Shown here: piece after piece, positions 1 to 7,034 of the stretch
Position numbering within the stretch: position 1 is the stretch's first letter
Layout of the letters: each line of letters opens with the position of its first letter
Assembly: GCA_030632885.1 (NCBI GenBank)
Contig: DAOVTW010000022.1
Coordinates: 1 to 53,212 of the forward strand
Source: JAIOSM01 sp023143455
Lineage (GTDB): Bacteria > Desulfobacterota > Desulfobacteria > Desulfobacterales > Desulfobacteraceae
Direction of reading: 5' to 3'
DNA length: 53,212 nt
Position numbers and translations under genes: made by a program
Notes under the pieces: generated by a model
Databases searched by the model: none
What the model was told of the DNA's origin: nothing
What the model saw: only the letters and a program-made list of their open reading frames with translations

Positions 1-6
1 ACCGAG

Positions 7-189
7 AATGCGGTGCTGACTACGTCAGTTCCTTATTCCGGCGCTCCGCACCAGAACAAGGAACTGGACCGGTCACCGTGAACCGCACAATCAAACTAAA
101 GTTTGCTTGCACGCTCCCCGGAGCCGGTCAGCACCGCATTAGCCCTGGATAAACCAAGCTAATCACAACATGCAGCGGATGAACCGCTG
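7..189. other. Structured non-coding region with nested inverted repeats
   Basis: A perfect 14-base inverted repeat closes the region (7-20 AATGCGGTGCTGAC with 127-140). Inside it are a 9-base stem (26-34 CAGTTCCTT with 58-66), the palindrome GACCGGTC (67-74) and a hairpin CAAAC-TAAA-GTTTG (92-105). A further hairpin CAGCGG-ATGAA-CCGCTG (173-189) sits just before the ribosome site of the gene at 203. The stretch is more GC-rich than its surroundings. Frame 3 is open from the edge to a stop at 150-152 and frame 1 to a stop at 79-81, so the end of a gene from outside the window cannot be excluded. A structured RNA or a protein-binding or recombination site are the alternatives. Confidence 0.5.
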
Positions 190-202
190 ATAGGAGAAAC
201 TA

Positions 203-502
203 ATGGCAAAATATAAAAGTGATAAATTTTACGTCATGAATATTGAAAAAGTTAACGCTAAGTTAACAGAAATGTATGATGACCCGATGACCGGGCAGAG
301 CCGAATTAATCATGAAGTTAGAAATCTTATTAAGAACTTTGATAAAGCATGTATTGCAATAGAAGTGGCTTATAAGAAAGCCACTGGTAAAAAATTAAAT
401 CAAAAATATTATGTGTGTAATCAAGACGAACCATATGCCCAAAACGTAATAGATATTATTTTAACCGGGGAATCAGAAAAAAAACTAACGCTAACAAAAT
501 AA
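203..502 (+). CDS. Hypothetical early phage protein
   Basis: This 99-residue protein is not one I recognise. It starts with ATG behind a good AGGAGA ribosome site. The sequence is hydrophilic and lysine-rich, with no signal peptide or membrane segment. The region around residues 30-60 (NHEVRNLIKNFDKACIAIEVAYKK) looks helical. It precedes the replication genes, so an early regulatory or DNA-metabolism accessory role is possible by position only. A hairpin at 173-189 lies directly upstream and could affect its translation. Confidence 0.65.
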   Translation: MAKYKSDKFYVMNIEKVNAKLTEMYDDPMTGQSRINHEVRNLIKNFDKACIAIEVAYKKATGKKLNQKYYVCNQDEPYAQNVIDIILTGESEKKLTLTK

Positions 503-644
503 TGCACAGGACAAGCCTGTGATCATTACAAATGATGATGCTTCAGGCTATATTTACAAACTCAAACAAGCGGTTTCCGGCAAGTAACTGCAAAAATTTT
601 GATGGGGTACCTGTCAAATATAAATTAAAAGAGGATGGTTTTAA
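503..644 (+). other. Intergenic stretch with a hairpin and a possible tiny ORF
   Basis: A perfect inverted repeat CACAGG-ACAAG-CCTGTG (505-521) follows the previous stop but has no T-tract, so it is not a typical terminator. A 22-residue GTG-started frame (519-587, VIITNDDASGYIYKLK...) has AGGA seven bases upstream, with its ribosome site and start buried in that hairpin. It may encode a micro-protein or nothing. The rest (588-644) is AT-rich and leads into the ribosome site GAGGATGG of the next gene. Confidence 0.3.
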
Positions 645-848
645 ATGGTTGATGAACTAATTGACCAGGGATTTGGCATACAAGCAGTCAAGACAAAGCT
701 TAATGCATTTACCTGGAAGAAAATGAAAGAGGGCTGCAAGCTCTCTTATGGGTACAAAGAAGGCAAAAGGTATCTGTCGGTATATAGGTTTTTCAATACT
801 GAAAAGAAAGCCAAACTCTTTGTGTTTAGAGTTACATGCCAACATTAA
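645..848 (+). CDS. Hypothetical small basic phage protein
   Basis: A 67-residue protein with no family I recognise. It starts at ATG 645 behind GAGGATGG. It is rich in Lys and aromatic residues (FTWKKMKEGCKLSYGYKEGKRYLSVYRFF), consistent with a small nucleic-acid-binding or regulatory fold, but no motif is diagnostic. The next ribosome site begins a few bases after its stop, so it is probably co-transcribed with the small membrane protein and ATPase that follow. An antisense frame of similar length lacks a ribosome site and is taken as a shadow. Confidence 0.55.
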   Translation: MVDELIDQGFGIQAVKTKLNAFTWKKMKEGCKLSYGYKEGKRYLSVYRFFNTEKKAKLFVFRVTCQH

Positions 849-860
849 AAGGAGGATAAC

Positions 861-1022
861 ATGAAATCATTTAGTGAAACCTGGGCAACCTTTATCCCTA
901 CAAAAAAGGAAAAAAGAAACAGGGCGATCAAGGCCGGTCTTTATTTTGTAGGCCAGGTGTTTTTGCATTTAGCACTCATTGCAGCGGCTTGGGCAATGAG
1001 TATTATTGCCCTTTCATTGTAG
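861..1022 (+). CDS. Small single-span membrane protein (53 aa)
   Basis: ATG 861 lies behind a strong AGGAGG (850s) and opens a 53-residue frame. Residues 1-24 are basic (TKKEKRNRAIKAG), followed by one hydrophobic helix (about 25-52, YFVGQVFLHLALIAAAWAMS...) that runs to the stop. That is a typical single-pass inner-membrane protein with a cytoplasmic N-terminus by the positive-inside rule. It ends 24 bases before the ATPase start. The function is unknown; small phage membrane proteins of this size can be superinfection-exclusion or regulatory factors, but nothing here decides it. Confidence 0.55.
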   Translation: MKSFSETWATFIPTKKEKRNRAIKAGLYFVGQVFLHLALIAAAWAMSIIALSL

Positions 1023-1045
1023 TGGTCTATAACAAGGGGTTGTGT

Positions 1046-1555
1046 ATGAGCTATATTATTGCACTGTCCGGATCCCACGGAACCGGCAAGACAACCGATA
1101 CCTTTCGCCAGGCAACTATACAAAAAACACTCCATCCATCCAAAACCATTGCTGTCATTCCAGAACAAGCATCATTGAGTCTATACCCAATAAACAAACA
1201 AGGGACAAGATCGGGGCAATTGTGGATTTTCACCAGGCAAATTGAGCAGGAGCTTGAATACCTTGGAAAGTTTGACATAGTTATCTCCGACAGGACGGCT
1301 GTGGACTCCATTGCATACACCTATGTTGCGGGTTTCTATGAACTTGCTGGTTCGATGCTTAGCCTGGTGCAAAACCACACCAAGGTTTATAGAAAAATAA
1401 TCTTTAAAAGAATAGTTGACAATAATTTTTGTTATGAGGACGGGGCCAGGGAAAGTTCTGATGCTGTTTTCAGGCAGGCCGTTGAGGACCAAATGCTTCT
1501 CTTGTATCGTATTATTTTCAAGGACTATCTGTCATCAATAATGGAGTTCAGATAA
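1046..1555 (+). CDS. P-loop NTPase, AAA_28/NadR-like kinase type
   Basis: This 169-residue protein carries a Walker A at residues 9-16 (GSHGTGKT) directly after the first strand. A 'DR' motif (VISDRTAVDSIAY, about 79-91) is typical of the AAA_28/nucleoside-kinase-like phage ATPases, and an R..Q..E segment (64-70) lies between them. The family usually phosphorylates small nucleotides or ribosides; the substrate here is unknown. ATG 1046 is chosen because AAGGGG lies upstream and the P-loop starts at once. A longer in-frame extension to 989 overlaps the membrane-protein gene and has no ribosome site. It sits in the early operon, consistent with a nucleotide-metabolism role. Confidence 0.8.
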   Translation: MSYIIALSGSHGTGKTTDTFRQATIQKTLHPSKTIAVIPEQASLSLYPINKQGTRSGQLWIFTRQIEQELEYLGKFDIVISDRTAVDSIAYTYVAGFYELAGSMLSLVQNHTKVYRKIIFKRIVDNNFCYEDGARESSDAVFRQAVEDQMLLLYRIIFKDYLSSIMEFR

Positions 1556-1630
1556 ATGACCACAAGGAAAAATCTCCTTAAAAATGCTCTGACCGGAGCT
1601 GGCTTGAGCGAATCCGGTCACAACTCTTAA
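1556..1630 (+). CDS. Possible 24-residue ORF behind the ATPase gene
   Basis: ATG 1556 directly follows the ATPase stop codon and has GGAG nine bases upstream. The frame MTTRKNLLKNALTGAGLSES... ends at 1630. It is basic and may form a short helix. Spacing and ribosome site are good, but so short a frame could arise by chance. Confidence 0.3.
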   Translation: MTTRKNLLKNALTGAGLSESGHNS

Positions 1631-1648
1631 TCAAGCAAGGAGGAGCAA

Positions 1649-2104
1649 GTGATTTCAATAAACGTCACAGTCAAAGACATTGAGAGGGCTTTATATGATT
1701 ATCTTAAGAAATGGAAGGGTGATCAGGGTTCGTATGGTGTGGTTACCAAAGATACAGATCCCAAACAATATGCCCGTAGTGTCGCCCCCGTGTTTTTCGA
1801 TATGTTAATCCAAGCCAAAGGGGTCGAGAACAAACAGTCAACCATTGACTTTTTAAAAGCTTTTTCCGACCTATACAGGGCGATGAAAGCCATCTTTGAT
1901 GATCCCATGCTGTCTAGGAAGTGCGGGATGTTCAGGCTTTCAAACTGGAGATTTGAAAGCCTGAGAGGATCTTTCGATCGGGTTGATAGGTTGCTTGGAG
2001 GAGGGGCTGTTGAGGGTTCCGCCGGCGGGTCTTTCCCCCCTGCCCCTTCTAACCAAAAAAACAAATCAAAGTCTAATCATCCAGGAGTGGGGGCAGAATT
2101 ATAA
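1649..2104 (+). CDS. Hypothetical phage protein with Gly/Ser/Pro-rich tail
   Basis: A 151-residue protein started by GTG 1649 behind AAGGAGGAG. Residues 1-112 look folded and mostly helical (VKDIERALYDYLKKWKG..., FLKAFSDLYRAMKAIFDD). Residues about 113-151 are a low-complexity, GC-rich tail with Gly, Ser, Pro, Lys and Asn, probably disordered. No family is recognised. As the last small gene before the helicase it may be a replication accessory protein, which is positional inference only. Confidence 0.65.
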   Translation: MISINVTVKDIERALYDYLKKWKGDQGSYGVVTKDTDPKQYARSVAPVFFDMLIQAKGVENKQSTIDFLKAFSDLYRAMKAIFDDPMLSRKCGMFRLSNWRFESLRGSFDRVDRLLGGGAVEGSAGGSFPPAPSNQKNKSKSNHPGVGAEL

Positions 2105-2235
2105 GTAAGTGTCTTGGGTCCTTCTGGAGATCGTGCTCCTATACGGTTTCGAGAGGCGCGGCCGGCGGTTGAGTTTATTTTTTGAAATGAGAGAGAAAAG
2201 AGAAATTATCACAATATTTAGGGAATTTTAAAAAC
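2105..2235 (+). promoter_or_regulatory. GC-rich non-coding element, possible cos site
   Basis: No gene fits here. The core (about 2113-2172) begins GGGTCCTTCTGGAGATCG and ends GAGAGGCGCGGCCGGCGG in an otherwise AT-rich setting. GC-rich 'GGGTCCTTC...' blocks preceding the packaging side of GpA-terminase phages are often cohesive-end sites, so this is a cos candidate. It is about 4.3 kb upstream of TerS, further than usual. The last 55 bases are AT-rich and lead into the helicase gene. Confidence 0.35.
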
Positions 2236-3801
2236 TTGGATGATGAAACAAATAATATCGTAAAAATGCAAAAAAAAGTTAAGGAGAGGCTTGAAAATAA
2301 ACCGGCGGCGAAAAGGCGTGGGTCTGATGACGGCATTGACTCTGACTTTATTAGACAATGCCTGGGTCAAAATGAGCTGGGTGATGGCGAGCTTTTCAAA
2401 AAATTATATCGAAAAGATTTTATTTTCAACAAGGCAATGGACCGTTGGATGTCCTGGGCCGGACACCACTGGCAAGTGGATCAGATGAACAACACTCTTG
2501 CCTCTGTTGAGGGCGTTGCGAAGGTTTACCAGGATGAGGCAAAAAAAATCTCCAAAGAGATCCGGGGACTTGAGGACAAGGATCCGGCAATCCCCAGTCT
2601 GACAGAAACCAGAAAAACCTTAAACTCCAGGGTGTCGGCATTGAGGTCAACCAGGCGGCGGAGCAATTGCCTGGCTTTTGCCCATACTAGTGAAAATCCA
2701 ATGGCAACAAATGGATTGGACATTGATCAAAAACCTTGGTTGCTGCCTTGTGCAAACGGTGTTGTCAATCTTAAGACCGGTGAACTGGAGCCAGGCAGGC
2801 AAGAGGATCTACTTTTAAAATCCAGCCCTGTGAAATGGAAGGCAATTGATGAGCCTTGCCCGATTTGGGAAAAAACCATCCTGGAGATTTTTTCCGGAAA
2901 TCAAAACCTGGTAGCGTTCCTTCAGCAGATTTATGGTTTTGCTTTGGTTGGTGAGGTTTTGCAATCAATCCTGGTGGTGATGACCGGGCGTGGCCGGAAC
3001 GGAAAATCAATGATTGTTGAGACGTGCTCCAAGGTCATGGGTCAGTTATCCGGCGCCATCCGTTCCGAAATGTTGCTTGATCAATTCAGAACCGCAAGCT
3101 CCGCCGGACCATCCCCTGATGTCATGGCCCTGAGGGGAATGAGGATGGCCTTTGCATCTGAGACGGATGAAAATTGCAGGATTTCTCCATCAAAAGTTAA
3201 GTGGCTGACCGGGAACGATACAATATCGGGCAGAAATCCACATGACAAATATGAGCAGCAATTCAAGCCAACCCATACACTTTTTTTACTTACAAACAAC
3301 AAGCCCCATGCTCCCGCTGATGATTTTGCCTTTTGGGAAAGAGTTGTTTTGTTTCCATTTGATTTGTCGTTTGTGAACAGGGAGCCAATAGAAGATTTTG
3401 AGCGAAAAGCAGACATACACCTTGCGTTAAAGCTTGAGGGTGAGCTTTCGGGAATTTTTGCATGGATGGTGAGAGGATCTCTTGATTGGCAGATGAGGGG
3501 GTTGCAGCCTCCGGCGGCTGCAAAAAATGCAGTTGCAGAATACAGGCGCGGCGAGGACAGTGTTGGTGATTTTATTGAACAGTGTTGCATTGTTGGGCAT
3601 GACTATTCGGTGTCGGCGGCGGCTGTCTATCAGGAATTTGAGGAGTGGTGGAAGGTTAATGTTTCAAACCGGATCCCCAAGATGAAAAGATTTGGCCAGT
3701 GGTTTGGAAAACGGTTTGAAAGGGAAAAAAGTGGAACTATCAAATATATTGGAGTTGGTCTTTTGTCAGATGTGGACGATCCGGACAATAGGGAGGATTG
3801 A
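2236..3801 (+). CDS. Phage replicative helicase, D5/P4-primase C-terminal type (SF3)
   Basis: A 521-residue superfamily 3 helicase. A D5_N-like region (about 160-215, WLLPCANGVVNLKTGELEPG) precedes the SF3 core. The core has Walker A GRGRNGKS (251-258), Walker B region GMRMAFASETDE (301-312), sensor 1 FLLTNNKP (350-357) and an Arg-finger-like WERVV (367-371). The family forms hexamers that unwind origin DNA. The primase half normally fused N-terminally in P4 alpha is missing and is encoded separately downstream (4085). The start is TTG 2236 with only a weak AGGGA upstream; ATG 2266 is a possible alternative. Residues 90-145 look like a coiled-coil linker. Confidence 0.88.
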   Translation: MDDETNNIVKMQKKVKERLENKPAAKRRGSDDGIDSDFIRQCLGQNELGDGELFKKLYRKDFIFNKAMDRWMSWAGHHWQVDQMNNTLASVEGVAKVYQDEAKKISKEIRGLEDKDPAIPSLTETRKTLNSRVSALRSTRRRSNCLAFAHTSENPMATNGLDIDQKPWLLPCANGVVNLKTGELEPGRQEDLLLKSSPVKWKAIDEPCPIWEKTILEIFSGNQNLVAFLQQIYGFALVGEVLQSILVVMTGRGRNGKSMIVETCSKVMGQLSGAIRSEMLLDQFRTASSAGPSPDVMALRGMRMAFASETDENCRISPSKVKWLTGNDTISGRNPHDKYEQQFKPTHTLFLLTNNKPHAPADDFAFWERVVLFPFDLSFVNREPIEDFERKADIHLALKLEGELSGIFAWMVRGSLDWQMRGLQPPAAAKNAVAEYRRGEDSVGDFIEQCCIVGHDYSVSAAAVYQEFEEWWKVNVSNRIPKMKRFGQWFGKRFEREKSGTIKYIGVGLLSDVDDPDNRED

Positions 3802-4070
3802 TCAAAGTTTAGTTTTCCACTTTTTTTTATATAAAGAATTGATTTTATTACAAATAACAACACAGCACCGGAGGGTTTGGACTATTGGACGATTATTGCC
3901 GTATATATAAAACTCTTTTGAATTTAAATTGTTTTAAATATACCTTAAAAAATCATCCAATCGTCCAAAAGATAAAAATAAAACAAAAAAGATTAATAAA
4001 CTCAGTTATTTATTATTTTGGACGGTTTTTGTTTAAAAAAAATAAATCGTCCGGATCATCCAAATGGTCC
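3772..4070. repeat. Iteron-like GGACGATT cluster, candidate replication origin
   Basis: The 283 bases between helicase and primase genes are very AT-rich and non-coding. They contain repeated copies of TTGGACGATT in both orientations: direct at 3885-3894, its exact complement AATCGTCCAA at 3959-3968, and variants TTTTGGACGGTT (4016-4027), AAATCGTCCGGATCATCCAAA (4044 on) and TGGACGATCCGG at the 3' end of the helicase gene (about 3773-3785). Iterons beside an AT-rich tract, flanked by the phage's helicase and primase genes, fit a phage origin. The role is inferred; operator sites for the primase gene are the alternative. Confidence 0.5.
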
Positions 4071-4084
4071 AGAGGGGAGATTGT

Positions 4085-5428
4085 ATGAATATACTTGATG
4101 CAGTTTTAAAAACAACCGTTGTCTTGAAAAAGGTTGCCTCAACAAAGGGCGGGGAGTATGCCGGCCATTGCCCCGGTTGTGGAGGTACTGACCGATTTCG
4201 TGTCTGGCCCGCGGAAAAGGGAGGGGCCGGATCTTATTGGTGCAGGGGTTGCAGTAAGGGTGGTGATACTGTCCAGTTTCTTGTTGATTTTTTGGGTTAC
4301 GAATATAAAGAGGCTTTCAGGTTGTGTGACAGGGAGATGCCCGCAAGTTACCGTCCAGTAGGTCGCAGACCAGTTGATCAAATTAAAAAAGAAGATTATC
4401 AACCCATTGAGCATTTGCCGCCGGTTGAAACCTGGCAAATCAGGGCCACAAAATTTGTTGATGCAGCACACCAGGATCTTATAAAAAACGAAAAAACCCT
4501 GGTGTGGCTTGAAAAAAACAGAGGGCTGGACATCACGGCGGTCAAGTTATTCAAGCTTGGGTGGTTTGGTGGTGAAAATGACAAGCCTGCCATGTATAGA
4601 TCCAGAGAGTCCTGGGGTTTATCAACAATAAAAAAGAATGATGGAAAAAAGAAAAAGCTATTTATCCCCCGGGGCCTGGTCATCCCCTATTATTTGAAAG
4701 GCGTTGTTGCAAGGATCAGGATCCGGAGACCAAAAATTGACCTGAAAACCGACAAAGATGTGAAATACTATATTGTGCCAGGGTCAAGCATGGGCAGCAT
4801 GATTTTTTCAACCAAAAAAGATGGCGGGAGAGGTTTTGTTGTTGTCGAGGCAGAGCTTGATGCGATGTTGATTGCCAGGCAAATTGGATCAATGGCAGGA
4901 GTTGTTGCTTTAGGATCGGTATCAAACAAACCATCAAAAAACATCTATTATTATTTAAAAAAAGCATTAAGGATTCTTGTTGCCTTGGATTATGACAAGG
5001 CCGGTGTCCAGGCTTTTAAGTGGTGGCAAGAAAATTTCAAAAATGCAAGAGAATGGCCAACCCCAGCAGGCAAGGACCCTGGGGAAGCCTACAAGGCAGG
5101 CGAAAACATAAAGGATTGGGTTGAGGCGGGATTACCGCCGGTCATGACCTTATTAAATCGCTATGAAAAAATGCTGGGTGTTCCAGAGGGTTTGTTTCCT
5201 ATTCAGGAGCTGGCCTATTTTTTAAAAAAATATCCCATCAAAATCATTGCAGACCAAGACCGTGGAGAGATCATTTTTGATTCTGGCTTTAATAATAAGC
5301 AGATAAAAACCAGAGTAAACCAGTTGTTTTTTAATGATGAAGAGATTTTTTATTATCTAAAAATACACCATCCGGATCAAGTGATCCAGGGTGACAATTT
5401 TGATTTCTTAACTAAGGAGGAGAAATGA
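4085..5428 (+). CDS. Phage DNA primase, CHC2 zinc finger plus TOPRIM
   Basis: A 447-residue primase. The N-terminal zinc finger uses H28, C29, C32, C53 and C56 (HCPGCGG..., WCRGCSKGGD). The TOPRIM core follows with the conserved Glu in FVVVEAELDAML (E255) and DxD in VALDYDKAG (D302, D304), which bind the catalytic metals. It synthesises RNA primers for phage replication and would work with the SF3 helicase at 2236; together the two correspond to a split P4 alpha protein. ATG 4085 is preferred to an in-frame upstream start because GAGGGGAG lies just before it. The C-terminal about 100 residues are unassigned. Confidence 0.9.
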   Translation: MNILDAVLKTTVVLKKVASTKGGEYAGHCPGCGGTDRFRVWPAEKGGAGSYWCRGCSKGGDTVQFLVDFLGYEYKEAFRLCDREMPASYRPVGRRPVDQIKKEDYQPIEHLPPVETWQIRATKFVDAAHQDLIKNEKTLVWLEKNRGLDITAVKLFKLGWFGGENDKPAMYRSRESWGLSTIKKNDGKKKKLFIPRGLVIPYYLKGVVARIRIRRPKIDLKTDKDVKYYIVPGSSMGSMIFSTKKDGGRGFVVVEAELDAMLIARQIGSMAGVVALGSVSNKPSKNIYYYLKKALRILVALDYDKAGVQAFKWWQENFKNAREWPTPAGKDPGEAYKAGENIKDWVEAGLPPVMTLLNRYEKMLGVPEGLFPIQELAYFLKKYPIKIIADQDRGEIIFDSGFNNKQIKTRVNQLFFNDEEIFYYLKIHHPDQVIQGDNFDFLTKEEK

Positions 5429-5673
5429 AAAATAAACTTATTGATCTCAATAATATACTGTTCGCTCAACTTGAGCAGCTTTCTGACGTTGATATAAAGG
5501 ATGATGATCTTAAACAAGAGATAAGCCGCTCAAAAGCCATGTGCATTGTCGGTGAGAAAATAATAGAAAATGCAGCTCTCGCATTAGAGGGTCAGAAATT
5601 AATCAATGATCATTCTATCAAGAGAGCTCCTGAAATGCTCGGGATTATGGGTCCAGAAAATGACAAGACTTAA
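5425..5673 (+). CDS. Small conserved phage protein, helical
   Basis: An 82-residue protein whose ATG overlaps the primase stop (ATGA), so it is translationally coupled. The pattern LIDLNNILFAQLEQLSD...LKQEISRSKAM..VGEKIIENAALALEGQKL matches, from memory, a small all-helical family found near replication and packaging genes of many tailed phages. Its function is not known to me. The C-terminus ends PEMLGIMG, also typical of that family. Confidence 0.7.
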   Translation: MKNKLIDLNNILFAQLEQLSDVDIKDDDLKQEISRSKAMCIVGEKIIENAALALEGQKLINDHSIKRAPEMLGIMGPENDKT

Positions 5674-6487
5674 ATACACCACTAAACATCTTGATTTTTT
5701 AAAAACCGGATATTTAACAATGAAAGTCTATGATCTTACAAAAGCTTTTAATAAACATTTTCGTTTAAAAAAAACGGCAACTGCCATTGGGTCTGCATTA
5801 AAAAAGCATAAGATAAGGTGTGGCAGGGAGCATAGGGACAGGTTAATTGATTGGAGGCGGCTAAATACTCCCGGGCAGGAATTATTTATTGCTAAAAACT
5901 ACCCTGGCAAAAGCATATTAGAAATGACCAAGCTTTTTAATCTGCGATTTAAGACAGCCAGGACACAAGGGCAAATTAAAAGTTTTGTGAAAAATCACGG
6001 CATTGTTTCAGGGAGAACAGGTTGCTTTGAAAAGGGGCACGAGTCGTGGAATAAAGGAACAAAAGGATTGGTTGCTGCGAATAAAACCAGCTTTAAAAAA
6101 GGTCGGGTCCCAGCAAATATTAAACCCATAGGCCATGAGAGAATATGCCATAAATACGGGTTTATATTAATCAAAATTAATGAAAAGAATCCATATACAG
6201 TGGCAAAAACTCGTTATAAACATAAACATGTTTATATATGGGAACAAGAAAATGGACCCGTGCCAAACAGTATGGTCGTCGCTTTTAAAGATAGCGACAA
6301 GACAAACTGTGAGCCTGACAACTTAATGCTTATCTCCAGGGCAGAGCTGCTCCGCTTGAACCGATTTGGATATAAAAATATGCCGGCTGAATTAAAACCA
6401 AGTGTCCTTGGAATGGTAAAACTTATGGTTAAAACCCATAAAAAAGAGAGAAAATTAACAGAAGGGGTCCGCAATGGTAAAAGATAA
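5660..6487 (+). CDS. HNH endonuclease
   Basis: A 275-residue protein starting at ATG 5660 (MTRLKYTTKH), overlapping the previous gene by 14 bases. The C-terminal half carries an HNH_3-type core: KHKHVYIWEQENGPVPNSM (first His), then VAFKDSDKTNCEPDNLMLIS with the central Asn and the N-P-x-N-L signature. The N-terminal half has two related helical segments beginning LDFLKTGYLTMKVYDLTKAFNKHF and ELFIAKNYPGKSILEMTKLFNLRF, a duplicated winged-helix-like or DNA-reading module. HNH enzymes next to terminase genes assist DNA packaging at cos; a homing role is the alternative. TerS overlaps its 3' end. Confidence 0.88.
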   Translation: MTRLKYTTKHLDFLKTGYLTMKVYDLTKAFNKHFRLKKTATAIGSALKKHKIRCGREHRDRLIDWRRLNTPGQELFIAKNYPGKSILEMTKLFNLRFKTARTQGQIKSFVKNHGIVSGRTGCFEKGHESWNKGTKGLVAANKTSFKKGRVPANIKPIGHERICHKYGFILIKINEKNPYTVAKTRYKHKHVYIWEQENGPVPNSMVVAFKDSDKTNCEPDNLMLISRAELLRLNRFGYKNMPAELKPSVLGMVKLMVKTHKKERKLTEGVRNGKR

Positions 6488-7034
6488 AAACAAAAACGAA
6501 ACAACAGGGCATGCACCCCTTTTTAAAAATTTGCAAGCCGTTCTTGAGCATTTAAAAAAAGCAGGGTTTAAGATTTCACAACCAAAACTTTACAAGAACA
6601 GCAAAACGGGACAGATCAGAGTAAATCCGGACGGAACCGTTTGGGAGTCAGAGGTCAGAGGATATGCCTCAACTCTTAAAAGGGTTGGCGGGAAAATTGA
6701 TGACTTGAATGATATTCATTCCAGGAGATCAGCCAAGGATATTTTGTTGATTGATGAAAAGATTTTAAAAATCAAGTTTGAAAACGAAAAAGAGCAGGGC
6801 AAATATATTTTACGCAAGGATTTTGAGGCGGAGCTTGCTGCCAGGGCTGTTGTTTTTGAGTCTGGCTTCCGGCACCTGTTCAATATGAAAGCAAGAGAAT
6901 GGATTGCCCTGGTCAACGGTCGGGTTGAAAAGTCACCAGACCTGTTGCAGCATTTAAACGCAGCCCTGGATGAACAATTAAACTACTATGCAACAACAAG
7001 GGTTTATCAGGTAATGTTTGAGGGGGACACCTGA
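6474..7034 (+). CDS. Terminase small subunit (putative)
   Basis: A 186-residue protein overlapping the HNH gene by 14 bases and TerL by 1 base. Residues 20-50 (LQAVLEHLKKAGFKISQPKLYKNSKTGQI) look like a winged helix-turn-helix that would recognise the packaging site. The C-terminal half is helical and probably oligomerises. Position immediately before a GpA-type large terminase and Nu1-like layout support the call; sequence alone is only suggestive. It would dock the phage DNA to the motor at 7034. Confidence 0.75.
   Translation: MVKDKNKNETTGHAPLFKNLQAVLEHLKKAGFKISQPKLYKNSKTGQIRVNPDGTVWESEVRGYASTLKRVGGKIDDLNDIHSRRSAKDILLIDEKILKIKFENEKEQGKYILRKDFEAELAARAVVFESGFRHLFNMKAREWIALVNGRVEKSPDLLQHLNAALDEQLNYYATTRVYQVMFEGDT

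Noticed and set aside
989..1045. N-terminal extension of the P-loop NTPase to 989
   Set aside because: The extra residues overlap the small membrane-protein gene and lack a ribosome site. The P-loop sits right after ATG 1046, which has AAGGGG upstream.
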